A stretch of DNA of 64,000 nucleotides from Roseibium sp. HPY-6 (GTDB taxonomy: Bacteria; Pseudomonadota; Alphaproteobacteria; Rhizobiales; Stappiaceae): contig NZ_JBEWCD010000004.1 in assembly GCF_040530035.1 (NCBI RefSeq), forward strand, positions 221,193-285,192, in the 5' to 3' direction. The translations under genes were made by a program, and so were the position numbers. Of the stretch, positions 24,177-32,089 are shown piece by piece. The notes below the pieces were generated by a model. It was given only the letters and a program-made list of their open reading frames with translations. It did no database searches and was not told the origin of the DNA. How positions within the stretch are numbered: the stretch's first letter is position 1; each line of letters begins with the position of its first letter.

Positions 24177-24512
24177 CTAGAAAAATCCGGTGAAGGAGGT
24201 GAATTCACCATCGCTGTTCAATGTTGCGTGGCTGGTACCCTGCATCATTTCAGCGCCGTTTTTGCCGCGCAAGGTCCAGCGCGCCAAGGTGTGATTGTGA
24301 TGGCTTTTGACATCAACAATCTCGAAAAATCCGCCCGGAACGTCCTTTTGAAAGTTGGAGATGTGCGCGGAAAATGCAGCCCGACCTACAACCTCCGCTG
24401 TGGGGTCAGTGTAGGTGACGTCTTCCGACACAAGTGTTGCCAGAGTGGCGTCGCGCGCTTCATCCGGCTGGGACCATGTTTTAGCGTAAATACCCCATTT
24501 TTCATCAAGCAT
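24177..24512 (-). CDS. NTF2-like (SnoaL-type) protein
   Basis: A 111-residue single-domain NTF2/SnoaL-type protein: helix MLDEKWGIYAKTWSQPDEAR, then LVSEDVTYTDPTAEVVGRAA, and the strand run FFEIVDVKSHHNHTLARWTL and GAEMMQGTSHATLNSDG. Members are small enzymes or ligand binders. Its start overlaps the end of the TetR-family gene by eight bases, so the pair forms one operon that the TetR protein presumably represses. The first TetR/NTF2-like pair at 2696-4245 is an analogous arrangement but not a close duplicate. Confidence 0.75.
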   Translation of the reverse strand: MLDEKWGIYAKTWSQPDEARDATLATLVSEDVTYTDPTAEVVGRAAFSAHISNFQKDVPGGFFEIVDVKSHHNHTLARWTLRGKNGAEMMQGTSHATLNSDGEFTSFTGFF

Positions 24513-25083
24513 CGATAACTCCTATGATCGCTGTGATTTCGTCTTTGATAGTGGCGCGCAAAGACGCTTTGTCGTGGCCGTGCCGGATTAGTACCAGCAA
24601 GCCCTGATAGTAAGTGAGCAGTCGCAGCGACATGCCGTCCGCCTGAGCTTCGCTAACATCCTGTATTGCCAATATCGTAGCCTTGAAGGCCGTTAGGAAC
24701 GCTGCAAAGCCATCGTCAATCGCAGTTCTTGCAGCTGTGTCCTGCCCTGCGAATTCAATGGCGCTGTTCGTCAACAGACAGCCAAATGCACCATCATTCG
24801 GCTCTTCCAACAAAGATTGAAAGAGCGAGATCAAGCCTGCAAGAGAGTTTGGATTTGCCAGATGCGTACGAATGCGGCTCTTAACAACGGTCTCGTTGTA
24901 GTGGTCTAACACTCGCGCGAACACGGCATCCTTGTTGCCAAAGCTGTTGTATAGACTACCGGACGACAACCCTGTCTCCGCTTCCAGTGTTTTCACGGAA
25001 ACCCCGCCATATCCATACCGTCGAAAGATATGGCTAGCTGCTGTCAGCGCTTTTCCTTCGTCGAATTCTTGAGGACGTCCCAC
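24505..25083 (-). CDS. TetR/AcrR-family transcriptional regulator
   Basis: A 192-residue TetR repressor. The helix-turn-helix is GYGGVSVKTLEAETGLSSGS then LYNSFGNKDAVF at about residues 24-55. The C-terminal domain, with GAFGCLLTNSAIEFA, belongs to the TetR_C subgroup often seen next to small oxidoreductases or NTF2-like enzymes. A palindrome begins 13 bases upstream of the start codon, and the NTF2-like gene is coupled downstream. An autoregulated two-gene operon is the simplest reading. Confidence 0.85.
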   Translation of the reverse strand: MGRPQEFDEGKALTAASHIFRRYGYGGVSVKTLEAETGLSSGSLYNSFGNKDAVFARVLDHYNETVVKSRIRTHLANPNSLAGLISLFQSLLEEPNDGAFGCLLTNSAIEFAGQDTAARTAIDDGFAAFLTAFKATILAIQDVSEAQADGMSLRLLTYYQGLLVLIRHGHDKASLRATIKDEITAIIGVIDA

Positions 25084-25095
25084 GATTCATATCCA

Positions 25096-25117
25096 TTTTA
25101 AAACAGTCGTTTTAAAA
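25096..25117. promoter_or_regulatory. Palindromic operator of the tetR-like operon
   Basis: TTTTAAAAC-AGTC-GTTTTAAAA is a perfect 9-bp-arm inverted repeat 13 bases before the TetR start codon. A half-like site (CATTTTAGAATGACTGT) follows at 25122-25138. Confidence 0.6.
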
Positions 25118-25234
25118 TATACATTTTAGAATGACTGTCAACCACTGTGATGCGGGCGGCTTGTGAAATCCCGTAGGTTCTAAAGTCCGCACCGATGGAC
25201 GGTGTTTACGACAGATTGGTGAGAGCAGCGGCGT

Positions 25235-25849
25235 TCATTTCAGCTCCTCCAGGAGGGATACTGAAGGTTCGTGACCCTGATCAGCAGCCAGGTTGAGCAG
25301 GACCTCCGCCCAGCCCCAATCGGTGTCGTTTTCGATGAGGTAGATTGCCAGATTGTAGCCGCCATCCAGATCACCTGCCTGGAAGGCCTTCATCAGCCAA
25401 TAGATGCAGTCATTTTTGTTGGCTTCGAAGTCGGCCTGGCAGAACAGATTGCCCAGGTTGAAGAAGGCGGGCACGAATTCGGCGGCGGCACTTTCGCCAT
25501 AGTAGTCCATGGCGGTGTCGAGGTCCTTCTCGACAACCTCTCCCGTTTCGTAGAAGACGCCGACGTTGTAAGATCCGGCCGGACTGCCTTTGCGGCTTGC
25601 GAACTCATAGAGCCGAAACGCGATTTCCAGATTTCCGCCCTCCTTGGCTTTCTCAGCCGCGTTCAGAATGCTCGGGATCCCCTGTTTCTCAAACAGGCAA
25701 TTGATTTTTCGGGAGTCGTCGATCTCGATTTCGCATGCGTCGGGAAACAACGGGTTTTCAATGTTCGATGGATTGGCCTGAAGTGGTGTCGGCGAGCTAG
25801 ACAGAGCGGCGACGAGACACACTGCATAAAGAGGCTGTTTGGTTGACAT
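25235..25849 (-). CDS. Secreted Sel1-repeat protein
   Basis: A 204-residue protein with a signal peptide (MSTKQPLYAVCLVAALSSSP...LQAN) and about three Sel1-like repeats (residues 70-200): AFRLYEFASRKGSPAGSYNV, then GVFYETGEVVEKDLDTAMDY and YGESAAAEFVPAFFNLGNLF, ending NLAADQGHEPSVSLL. Sel1 repeats mediate protein-protein contacts, and exported ones often work in envelope or signalling complexes. Stands alone. Confidence 0.82.
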   Translation of the reverse strand: MSTKQPLYAVCLVAALSSSPTPLQANPSNIENPLFPDACEIEIDDSRKINCLFEKQGIPSILNAAEKAKEGGNLEIAFRLYEFASRKGSPAGSYNVGVFYETGEVVEKDLDTAMDYYGESAAAEFVPAFFNLGNLFCQADFEANKNDCIYWLMKAFQAGDLDGGYNLAIYLIENDTDWGWAEVLLNLAADQGHEPSVSLLEELK

Positions 25850-26443
25850 TCGGCTGGTTCCGTTTTCCCGTTCGGGAATAGAGCTGCAGCCCCCAGAGCT
25901 CTTCCCGTCACACGATCATCTGAACGTCATAGGCGATCAATCGCCACGCTTTCAATCCTAGATTATTGCTGCTGTGCAAAAACCCGGAATGCTCGTTTGC
26001 CTCGACCATCTCTCTTTGATGGTTTTGTTCCCGTTTCAACCGCGGTCGGCACTGGCCGGTGTCTTTTATCGCGCCTCCAAGACATTGGATGTATTGATAG
26101 TGTGGCACCACTTGGGCACGTCACAGGCGCATCGGAAAGTGTGGTCAGCGCCACGTGCATTTGACGCTCGGCTCCGTAAAGCGGACTGTCAGGGCTGAAG
26201 CCGGTCTCTTTTGGCCCTCTGATCACATCGAATATGCCGACGATGGACGGTACGGCCTTGAGGGTCGGCGCAACCTTGTGCTTCAGGAATGTCCCCGCCC
26301 GGATCCAAGATCCCGGCTCCTCGCGGACCAAATTCCTGATCACTGCGGTTCTCCACTGGCGTTTCGATCCGGACGGGATGCCCCTCGCCTCTTGGCGGCC
26401 GTTCTTTTGGTCCATCGGCAATTCGAACAAGAGGACCAAGACG
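25850..26443. other. Intergenic with decayed leader-element remnant
   Basis: No gene is supported here. The part at 25966-26074 resembles 22955-23048: TTGCTGCTGTGCAAAAACCC then GGAATG, followed by a weakened copy of the terminator hairpin (CGGTCGGCACTGGCCGGTGT then CTTTT). This is a third, truncated trace of the leader-element flank. The rest precedes DUF736 copy 2 and is featureless. Confidence 0.5.
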
Positions 26444-26791
26444 ATGACCGACACCAACCTGACCAACTACATTCAGTTCGCCGGCGACAAGCTGACAGGC
26501 AACATTGCAACACTCTCCTTTGACGTCGATGTGAGCGGCGAGGCCTTTCACAGCGACAATGACAAAGCCCCGAAGTTCCAGCTCTTTGCCAAAAGTCCTG
26601 CGGGACGCCGGATCCAGATCGGCGGCATTTGGGAGCGGACCAACGCAAAGGGAGATCCCTTCTTCACTCTGACGATCAACACCGGTCACTCAAAGTTCTA
26701 CGCGAACCTTGGCCGGTATCCGGGCCAGGACGATGACACGCTGCAAGCGGTCATCCCGAATGACTATCTGAACAGCGATCGCCGGGGGTAA
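26444..26791 (+). CDS. DUF736 family protein (copy 2)
   Basis: A 115-residue DUF736 protein with LTGNIATLSFDVDVSGEAF, NDKAPKFQLFAKSPAGRRIQ, IGGIWERTNAKGDPFFTLTI and the terminal GQDDDTLQAVIPNDYLNSDR. Start ATG at 26444 with a purine-rich GAGGACCAAG upstream. Diverged from copy 1 at 14650 and in the opposite orientation. Function unknown. A duplicate of its last 25 codons reappears at 27472 after an inserted gene. Confidence 0.87.
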   Translation: MTDTNLTNYIQFAGDKLTGNIATLSFDVDVSGEAFHSDNDKAPKFQLFAKSPAGRRIQIGGIWERTNAKGDPFFTLTINTGHSKFYANLGRYPGQDDDTLQAVIPNDYLNSDRRG

Positions 26792-26962
26792 CCCCGGCGA
26801 AAGCCGCCGCATGGCGGGGGCGCATTAGGCCCCTGCACCCAGGATTGGATCGCACTGAACTTTGTTGACATGCTTGATAGGTCAAGACATTGGACAAGCG
26901 ATCAACGCTGCATGGTGCAACTGACATCGAATGATCCTAAGCGACCAGAGTTAGAAGTCCTT

Positions 26963-27469
26963 ATGAATGCAATTGATATCACCTACGACATTGATCCAGC
27001 GCTCTATCGACGCGCGGTAACGCAGCCTCTCAAGGCCCGCAATCGCACAGTGACGGTGGCGCGCAACCTTCTTGCGACAGCCTGCGCGTGCGGCGTTTTA
27101 GTGGCACTTAACTTCTTATTGTTCGATGGCGTGTCGATTGTGCCTCTGAGTGTCGGGTTTACACTCGGAGCAAGTATTGTTTTCGTAACCTGGTGGAAAC
27201 AACACCGCACATTGGTCAAGATCCACGAACAATACAGTGAAAGCGGCGGAACTTCTCGTTTCACTGCAGATTCCACGGGGATCGTGGTTGAGCGCCCCGG
27301 CATCGAGAGCCGTATCGCATGGTCTCTAGTGCGTGATGTGCGCCGTATCGAAGGTGCCGTTTTGATCGAATTGCCAACCGCACGCGTGATCTTACCGGAG
27401 ACTGCTTTGAAGGACAGAGACAGCGCGGATCTTGTATCGCAGTTAAATGCGTGGAAGGGTTCAAATTAA
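26963..27469 (+). CDS. YcxB-like membrane protein
   Basis: A 168-residue protein with two adjacent membrane segments at about residues 34-78 (LLATACACGVLVALNFLLFD and VPLSVGFTLGASIVFVTWW) and a cytoplasmic C-terminal domain (FTADSTGIVVERPGIESRIA then W, RDVRRIEGAVLIELPTARVI), the pattern of the YcxB-like C-terminal family. Function unknown. It sits between an intact DUF736 gene and a duplicated DUF736 3' fragment, so it was probably inserted by recombination. Start chosen at the ATG at 26963. Confidence 0.6.
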   Translation: MNAIDITYDIDPALYRRAVTQPLKARNRTVTVARNLLATACACGVLVALNFLLFDGVSIVPLSVGFTLGASIVFVTWWKQHRTLVKIHEQYSESGGTSRFTADSTGIVVERPGIESRIAWSLVRDVRRIEGAVLIELPTARVILPETALKDRDSADLVSQLNAWKGSN

Positions 27470-27471
27470 TC

Positions 27472-27546
27472 TATCCTGGCCAGGATCATGGCAGTCTGCA
27501 GGCGGTTATTCCGAACGACCATCTGAACAGCGATCGCCGGGGTTGA
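27472..27546 (+). pseudogene. Duplicated DUF736 C-terminal fragment
   Basis: Twenty-four codons plus stop, YPGQDHGSLQAVIPNDHLNS then DRRG, closely match the end of DUF736 copy 2 (YPGQDDDTLQAVIPNDYLNS then DRRG), and the following CCCCGGCGAAAGCC is shared too. The YcxB-like gene lies between the two ends, a footprint of duplication or unequal recombination. Confidence 0.8.
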
Positions 27547-27580
27547 TCCCCGGCGAAAGCCCGTTGTGAGCGCATGAAGC

Positions 27581-27612
27581 CCCCCGCATTCCGGAAGGGA
27601 TGCGGGGGTTGC
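27581..27612 (+). terminator. Terminator-like stem-loop
   Basis: CCCCCGCAT and ATGCGGGGG pair around a short loop (27581-27589, 27600-27608) and are followed by TTGCTCTTG. It closes the rightward DUF736/YcxB segment and may also serve the convergent small gene at 27618. Confidence 0.6.
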
Positions 27613-27617
27613 TCTTG

Positions 27618-27821
27618 TCAGCCGGTTTTGGCGTCTTTCGTGTTGTCATTGTCGGATTTTAGTGGAACGCTCACTCCGAAGCGAATGCTGAACAGTGGCG
27701 GCAGTCCGAGTGCTACGCTGATGCTTAACTGACCGTTGGTGCGGCCTTTCTTCAGCAGCTTGCCGAAATAAGCGTAGGCGTTGCGGCTGGTGCGTTTCAG
27801 GTAAGAAAAGATCTTTTTCAT
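27618..27821 (-). CDS. Small basic hypothetical protein
   Basis: A 67-residue protein starting at the ATG at 27821 behind GGAGA. Basic N-terminus (MKKIFSYLKRTSRNAYAYFG then KLLKKG), hydrophobic middle (QLSISVALGLPPLFSIRFGV) and polar tail. I do not recognise it. The N-terminus could be amphipathic and membrane-associated. Stop is just past a terminator-like hairpin. Confidence 0.5.
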   Translation of the reverse strand: MKKIFSYLKRTSRNAYAYFGKLLKKGRTNGQLSISVALGLPPLFSIRFGVSVPLKSDNDNTKDAKTG

Positions 27822-28364
27822 GGGTGTCTCCGTTTTGTTGAATTTGCCTGATTGCAAAGCAACGAGACGCGGCGGACAGCGGACATATGCACCGCTTGCG
27901 GCCGCAACGAAGTGGAGGACCCTTCAGGGTTGCAGATATCCGCGAGCCGCGTACGTTCGCGCCGCAAATCATCAAAGTCTTCAACAAACGAGATGCCTGA
28001 AAGTCTTCTCCCTGGAACGCACCAGACGGAACGACCGCTTCCGCTTGGCAAGCTGCTGAAGAAAGGCTGCGGGCCCAAACGCATCGGCTCATATTGATCT
28101 GACTGCCGCCACTGTTCGGTATTCACGGGCACGGCGTCTTGAGCTTCTTGCATCAATGACACGAACAGCCAAAACCGGCTGATAAGAGCAGGCCACCCTC
28201 CGGGTGCTCTTCTTCATGCGTGGGGGTGGGAAGTATTGAGGGGTGGGGCCGTTTGGGGCGCCCTTGATCCGTTTTTCAGGCGTTCGATGCGCCTGAAAAA
28301 CGGCCGCGGCTTGGCGATTTCCGAAAGATGTTTTGTGTTGTCCGTAGGTTGTGAGCAAGCCTGC
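27822..28364. other. Intergenic: hairpin and structured repeat copy B
   Basis: No convincing gene. A stem-loop (GAGCA..CACCC/GGGTG..CTC, about 28185-28213) and the structured repeat at 28217-28320 are the only features. A stretch near 28038-28076 read rightward resembles the FGKLLKKG part of the adjacent small protein, possibly a fragment of a diverged copy. Confidence 0.4.
28217..28320. repeat. 105-base structured repeat, copy B
   Basis: Counterpart of 19441-19545. The hairpin is here a perfect TTTTTCAGGCG-loop TTCGAT-GCGCCTGAAAAA type stem (11 pairs), whereas copy A uses quite different bases in the same place. Flanking blocks (GGGGTGGGGCC, GGGGCGCCCTT, ATCCGT, CGGCTTGGCGA) are conserved. 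Paired-base change with conserved flanks points to a structured element. Confidence 0.6.
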
Positions 28365-28598
28365 TTAGGACGAACGGTAGTCACGCCTCAATAGTTCAAA
28401 CTTGGCAATAAGGTCGTCGATAAGCTCAAGTTCTTCTGGCGTCAGCTCAAACTTTAGACCGGCAAAAACCGTTTCGACGCCATTAATTCGGATTTGTTCG
28501 CTTTCGCTCAAGGGCTTTTCGAGCGTTATGAAAAACCTATACCCTTCAATAAGTTCGTGCAGGACTTCTCTAACGTCCCGAACGGGTTGCATATTCAT
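28365..28598 (-). CDS. Small hypothetical acidic protein
   Basis: A 77-residue protein with a strong GGAGG RBS before the ATG at 28598. Helical and acidic (VREVLHELIEGYRFFITLEK, LTPEELELIDDLIAKFELLR). No family recognised. It may be a small regulator. The candidate small RNA at 28699 is transcribed divergently from it. Confidence 0.6.
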   Translation of the reverse strand: MNMQPVRDVREVLHELIEGYRFFITLEKPLSESEQIRINGVETVFAGLKFELTPEELELIDDLIAKFELLRRDYRSS

Positions 28599-28663
28599 TG
28601 GCCAATTCCTCCATATATCGGCCTCACGATTCTAGGGATTGCGAGCCGGTATGCTTTGCAAAC

Positions 28664-28790
28664 TTGGCGATTTCGGGAAAATGTCTTATATTAGGTTCCG
28701 GAGTGGGATGGCAGGTTTCCCCGCCACCCCGTTTCCTTACACTATGAATTGGACCCGTATTCGCACTGTCCAGGTGGTACGGGTCTTTTT
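28664..28790 (+). ncRNA. Candidate small RNA with its own promoter and terminator
   Basis: A near-consensus promoter TTGGCG (28664-28669), 17-base spacer, TATATT (28687-28692) is followed about 90 bases later by a strong terminator: GACCCGTA (28752-28759) and TACGGGTC (28778-28785) with five T after. Between them lies a second stem GGGATGGC/GCCACCC. There is no RBS and no useful ORF, so a transcript of about 28699-28790 would be a non-coding RNA of about 92 nt between the 77-residue gene and the methyltransferase. Target unknown. Confidence 0.6.
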
Positions 28791-28934
28791 CATTGTAAGG
28801 GAAACGCTAATGGGCATGAACCACATTGCATTTCCTCCGTTAGAACGGCAAGGCTGTTGCCACAGCCGGGCTAGCCTATCTGGCCCGGTCGCGCCGCTGG
28901 ACCGGCGCTGCTGCTTTTGCCGCTCAAAACTGAA

Positions 28935-29546
28935 TCAGTCTTTCGATGTCTTAAACCGAATGATCTTGGTGTGGACCCGGCACGTTGAGAAAGTGTCAAC
29001 GGGCAGGGTTTCCAGCGTGTCCGCCTCCTTGTGAATGTAAGTGATGGGGACCAGCGCAACAAGTGTGGCCGGTTCCGCGTGACCGTTCCGCCCCAGGAGC
29101 GACAGAGCGGCGCGGATATGTTTGCCTACCTGCGAAAAGGGCGGGTTCATCAGGATACGAGGAAACGCAACTTTGCCTTTCGCCTCCTCTGAGTAGTCCA
29201 GAAAACAGGACTGGATGACCGGCACACCGAGGGTTGCGACTTTGGCCGCAAGCTTGTGGTGGCGCTCAATGGCGGTTATTTCGGACGGGCTATGACCGGA
29301 AGCGAGCAACGCGCAGACAAGCGCGCCCGTCCCGGCGCTCGGTTCCAGAGTGTTGTAATCACCAGCTGACCCGAGATAGCCCACCATGCGCCGCGCAACG
29401 CTTTCCGGCGTTACATGGCATTCGCTGAATTTGTCGATGATAAGGGGCTCTGCAATTTCCAGCGTTTTGGGGATGGCCCGTGGGCTTCGCTGCTGAACGG
29501 GAATGAACATTGGTTTTTTGGGACGGGCATAGACGGATTTTTTCAT
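28935..29546 (-). CDS. Class I SAM-dependent methyltransferase
   Basis: A 203-residue methyltransferase. The SAM-binding motif is NTLEPSAGTGALVCALLASG (about 86-105), followed by ITAIERHHKLAAKV and the catalytic-type ILMNPPFSQVGKHIRAAL (about 131-148). NPPF suggests N-methylation of adenine or cytosine in nucleic acid. It is compact for a DNA methyltransferase and has no obvious target-recognition domain; related plasmid-borne genes lie beside DUF3560 and DUF932 and may protect incoming DNA. It overlaps the upstream small gene by ATGA. Confidence 0.8.
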   Translation of the reverse strand: MKKSVYARPKKPMFIPVQQRSPRAIPKTLEIAEPLIIDKFSECHVTPESVARRMVGYLGSAGDYNTLEPSAGTGALVCALLASGHSPSEITAIERHHKLAAKVATLGVPVIQSCFLDYSEEAKGKVAFPRILMNPPFSQVGKHIRAALSLLGRNGHAEPATLVALVPITYIHKEADTLETLPVDTFSTCRVHTKIIRFKTSKD

Positions 29547-29731
29547 GAGCCTTGCCTTTTTTTGAAGCGTCTGAGCTGCTGCAAACAATCTGCGGCTTCG
29601 CAGCGGGTGATGTCTTTTGAGATCATCAGGCACCATTTTGGGAACAGCTTCACGGTGCGGTTTGGATAGATCCGCATGATTGCATTCGGAAAGTCGTAGC
29701 TTCTGAAAGCGTCAAATCGGCACTTAAGCAT
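29543..29731 (-). CDS. Small protein coupled to methyltransferase
   Basis: A 62-residue protein from the ATG at 29731 (GAGG upstream) whose stop overlaps the methyltransferase start (ATGA). It is basic, with MLKCRFDAFRSYDFPNAIMR and several cysteines and aromatics (FPKWCLMISKDITRCEAADC). Family not recognised. The overlap implies translational coupling. Confidence 0.55.
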   Translation of the reverse strand: MLKCRFDAFRSYDFPNAIMRIYPNRTVKLFPKWCLMISKDITRCEAADCLQQLRRFKKRQGS

Positions 29732-29800
29732 GGGGTTGCCTCGTGTTTTCGCGTTCGGATCGATGAGAAACGAGGGGGCCAAGCCCCCTCCTCCCGCCGT

Positions 29801-31150
29801 TCAAGCAGCTTCCGGGTTGCCTTTGAGGCTTTCCGGTGTTTCGTGTGTCTTGGAATCGGTGAGGAACACGGCAACGCGCGGGCTGGAATAGTACGGGCCT
29901 TTGTGGTCCGGATCGGGAGCAACCTTAAACCGGAAGGTTCCGCAAAGGCTGGTTTCCACCCACCGGGCATCGCTGTGAATGGCCGCGTATTGCGCCTTGG
30001 TCATTTCCACCTGACGGAATGTGCGGGTTTCGCCGGCGTGGTAGCGGTTTGGCGCGACAAGCTCCCCTGCCCTGAAATTCAGGATCGGCGGCAAAGCCGA
30101 TTTCTTTTCCGGCACCGAATAGCCGACGCTTTGCATCAAGTCCCGCCATTGATCGGCGGTAAGATCAAGGCTCTCCCCGTTTGCAATATGAAGGGGGAGC
30201 GGTGCGGAACTGGTCAGTTCAAATCCGGTTTCGCTTTTCTTGGCCGCTGGCTTGTGGGCTCCATGTTCGCGGGCGAAAGCTTGCAAGATGACGGGTGTCA
30301 GTTCGCCTTCGTATCGCTCGACCGGTCCCAACAAATCCCGTTCATAGGCGAGCCGGTTCAAGATATGGTCGATCCAACGGCGGCGGGAAGGGTTTTCCAG
30401 GATCGCTTGCGCATTTTTCATCGAGATGTTGCGCAATTCCTGTGCGGCCAACTTTCCTTCTCGGAAGGCGGTCGCATGGTCCCAATAGACCAGATCTCCG
30501 GTTTTCAGGCGCTTGTTCGACAGGGCTGTGATGGCTTCGTCGCTTGTGTTTTTCTCCCAGACTTTCAGGCAGAGCCCGGCATGATTTAGGGACCGTTGAA
30601 TGTCCCTGAGGTCTGCGAGCAGTGTTTTGATACGGTTTGCACGGGTCCGCGGACTGTTTTTCATGTTGGCGAAGCGTTCGACGCCTGCGGCTTTCCACTG
30701 CCAATACTGCACGGCCTTTGACGCCCTTACGGATTTATCCATGGCGTTGTGCATGCGTTCTTGTGTTTTGCGGGCTTTGCGCTCCGATTGATGGCCAACA
30801 AGGATGGGTTGGCCCATATAGAAAGCTTGGCTTAGATCGTCGGCGACACGCGCGAAGGCGTTTGACTGACGGTCGCGTTTCTCTGCCAGCGCGTCCAACC
30901 GTTCGGCTTTCGCTTCGGCCCTTTCGGCGAGTGTGGTCAGTTCCGGGTCTATCTCGCCTGCGAGTTCCAGGCAAAAGTCTTCGCGGGCGGGCGTCCACTT
31001 TGGTGCAACGAACAGCTCCTGTTTGGGCGCCCATTTAAAACCCATCTCTTTGACGCGGGCGTATGTTTCTGAATCCAGCCGACGGTCTGCATAAAGACGC
31101 AGTTTGTTGTCTTCCGGGCTATAGGTTGCGCTGAAGATTGACTGTTCCAT
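29801..31150 (-). CDS. DUF3560 family protein
   Basis: A 449-residue protein from the ATG at 31150, preceded by AGGGGAGGGGAG. The N-terminal half has the DUF3560 pattern: YSPEDNKLRLYADRRLDSET, MGFKWAPKQELFVAPKWTPA, a coiled-coil stretch, and PILVGHQSERKARKTQERMH. DUF3560 proteins occur on plasmids with DUF932, ParB-like and methyltransferase genes; function is not established. The gene follows a 29-codon membrane peptide and the second copy of the leader element. Confidence 0.82.
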   Translation of the reverse strand: MEQSIFSATYSPEDNKLRLYADRRLDSETYARVKEMGFKWAPKQELFVAPKWTPAREDFCLELAGEIDPELTTLAERAEAKAERLDALAEKRDRQSNAFARVADDLSQAFYMGQPILVGHQSERKARKTQERMHNAMDKSVRASKAVQYWQWKAAGVERFANMKNSPRTRANRIKTLLADLRDIQRSLNHAGLCLKVWEKNTSDEAITALSNKRLKTGDLVYWDHATAFREGKLAAQELRNISMKNAQAILENPSRRRWIDHILNRLAYERDLLGPVERYEGELTPVILQAFAREHGAHKPAAKKSETGFELTSSAPLPLHIANGESLDLTADQWRDLMQSVGYSVPEKKSALPPILNFRAGELVAPNRYHAGETRTFRQVEMTKAQYAAIHSDARWVETSLCGTFRFKVAPDPDHKGPYYSSPRVAVFLTDSKTHETPESLKGNPEAA

Positions 31151-31164
31151 GATCTCCCCTCCCC

Positions 31165-31254
31165 TTAGTTCGCAAAGGCTAGGCAAACGGCGAAAAGGCC
31201 GCACAGGAACAAGCCGAGCCCGATCAGCTCACAGATCATTTTCAAGACCATCAT
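31165..31254 (-). CDS. 29-residue membrane peptide
   Basis: Short ORF with ATGATG at 31254 directly after GGAGAAAACCC at the end of leader copy 2, the same RBS context that serves DUF932 at copy 1. The product is MMVLKMICELIGLGLFLCGL then FAVCLAFAN, a single membrane segment. Its stop is 15 bases before the DUF3560 start. It could be a leader peptide or a real small membrane protein. Confidence 0.55.
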   Translation of the reverse strand: MMVLKMICELIGLGLFLCGLFAVCLAFAN

Positions 31255-31255
31255 T

Positions 31256-31758
31256 TGGGTTTTCTCCTTTTCCCTTTTTTCCGCGGAACGCGGGTTCTTG
31301 CCCGATCAGGGCAGGAGTCCGGCTCCTGCTCCTGAGACTTCGGCGGCGAGAACGAAGGGGAGAGGGACAAGGGGAAAATCCGGAGGGGGATCGCCCACCG
31401 GGACGGCCGGGTGCAGATCCGCCCATGCGGATCCGCACCAGGTCCTGCACGATTGGAAGACGCCGGTTCAGCCGGCGGCTGGAATGAGGAAGGATGGGGA
31501 GACCGGATTTTGCCCTTGTGGGAGAGGGGAAGCCGCGCGGCCCCTTTCCCGCCAGGTCAACGAACGACGGCGGCAGCGGGCCTTATCTCAGGGCAAGCGG
31601 AGCGCGCAGGACGAATGTCCGCAAGGCAAGAGGGATCGTGACCGGATGGCGGAGACGGGCGCTTGCGCCTGGCTTCGTGCGCACAGCGCGTAGAGCCCGG
31701 CCCAACGGGATTGCGCATAATAAATTGATGTTGCTCTCAAAAAACACAGAACGATTGT
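31256..31758 (-). ncRNA. 500-base structured leader element, copy 2
   Basis: 503-base counterpart of 22469-22975, ending at the RBS of the 29-codon ORF and so upstream of DUF3560. Stems are retained with altered loops (see copy 1); the GATCC/GGATC hairpin loop shrinks from 19 to 8 bases and the TGCCC/GGGCA pair is restored to full pairing. The far end carries the shared AAAACACAGAACGATTGT flank. The plus-strand terminator seen beyond copy 1 is absent here. Confidence 0.5.
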
Positions 31759-32089
31759 TTTGCGAACCTTTTCGACATGCCCTTATTTGTTCTTATGATC
31801 CTCGGCCAAAAAATAGGCGGTGTTTTTCACGACAATTCAACGGATGGCACCTGGCAACATTGGACGACCTTAATGAAGACCAAAGCTGATCTATTCACTC
31901 TGACGTGCAACACTTGTGTAAATTGAAGACGATAGCTGAAATGAGCCGGTGTTTCGCCCGTAAACCGCAGCGTCCCATTGAACCATTTGTCTTGTATTGG
32001 ACTGTCGATAACGGGCAAATTCGCTTTGTTGCCAAGCGTTCTGTGGTATGATTCGTACCTATTGGGGCAAAGCGGTATCGGAGCAGGCA
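31759..32089. other. Intergenic, nothing seen
   Basis: Spacer between the leader element and the alpha-CTD-like gene. No gene, hairpin with T-run or clear promoter pair noted. Confidence 0.4.
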
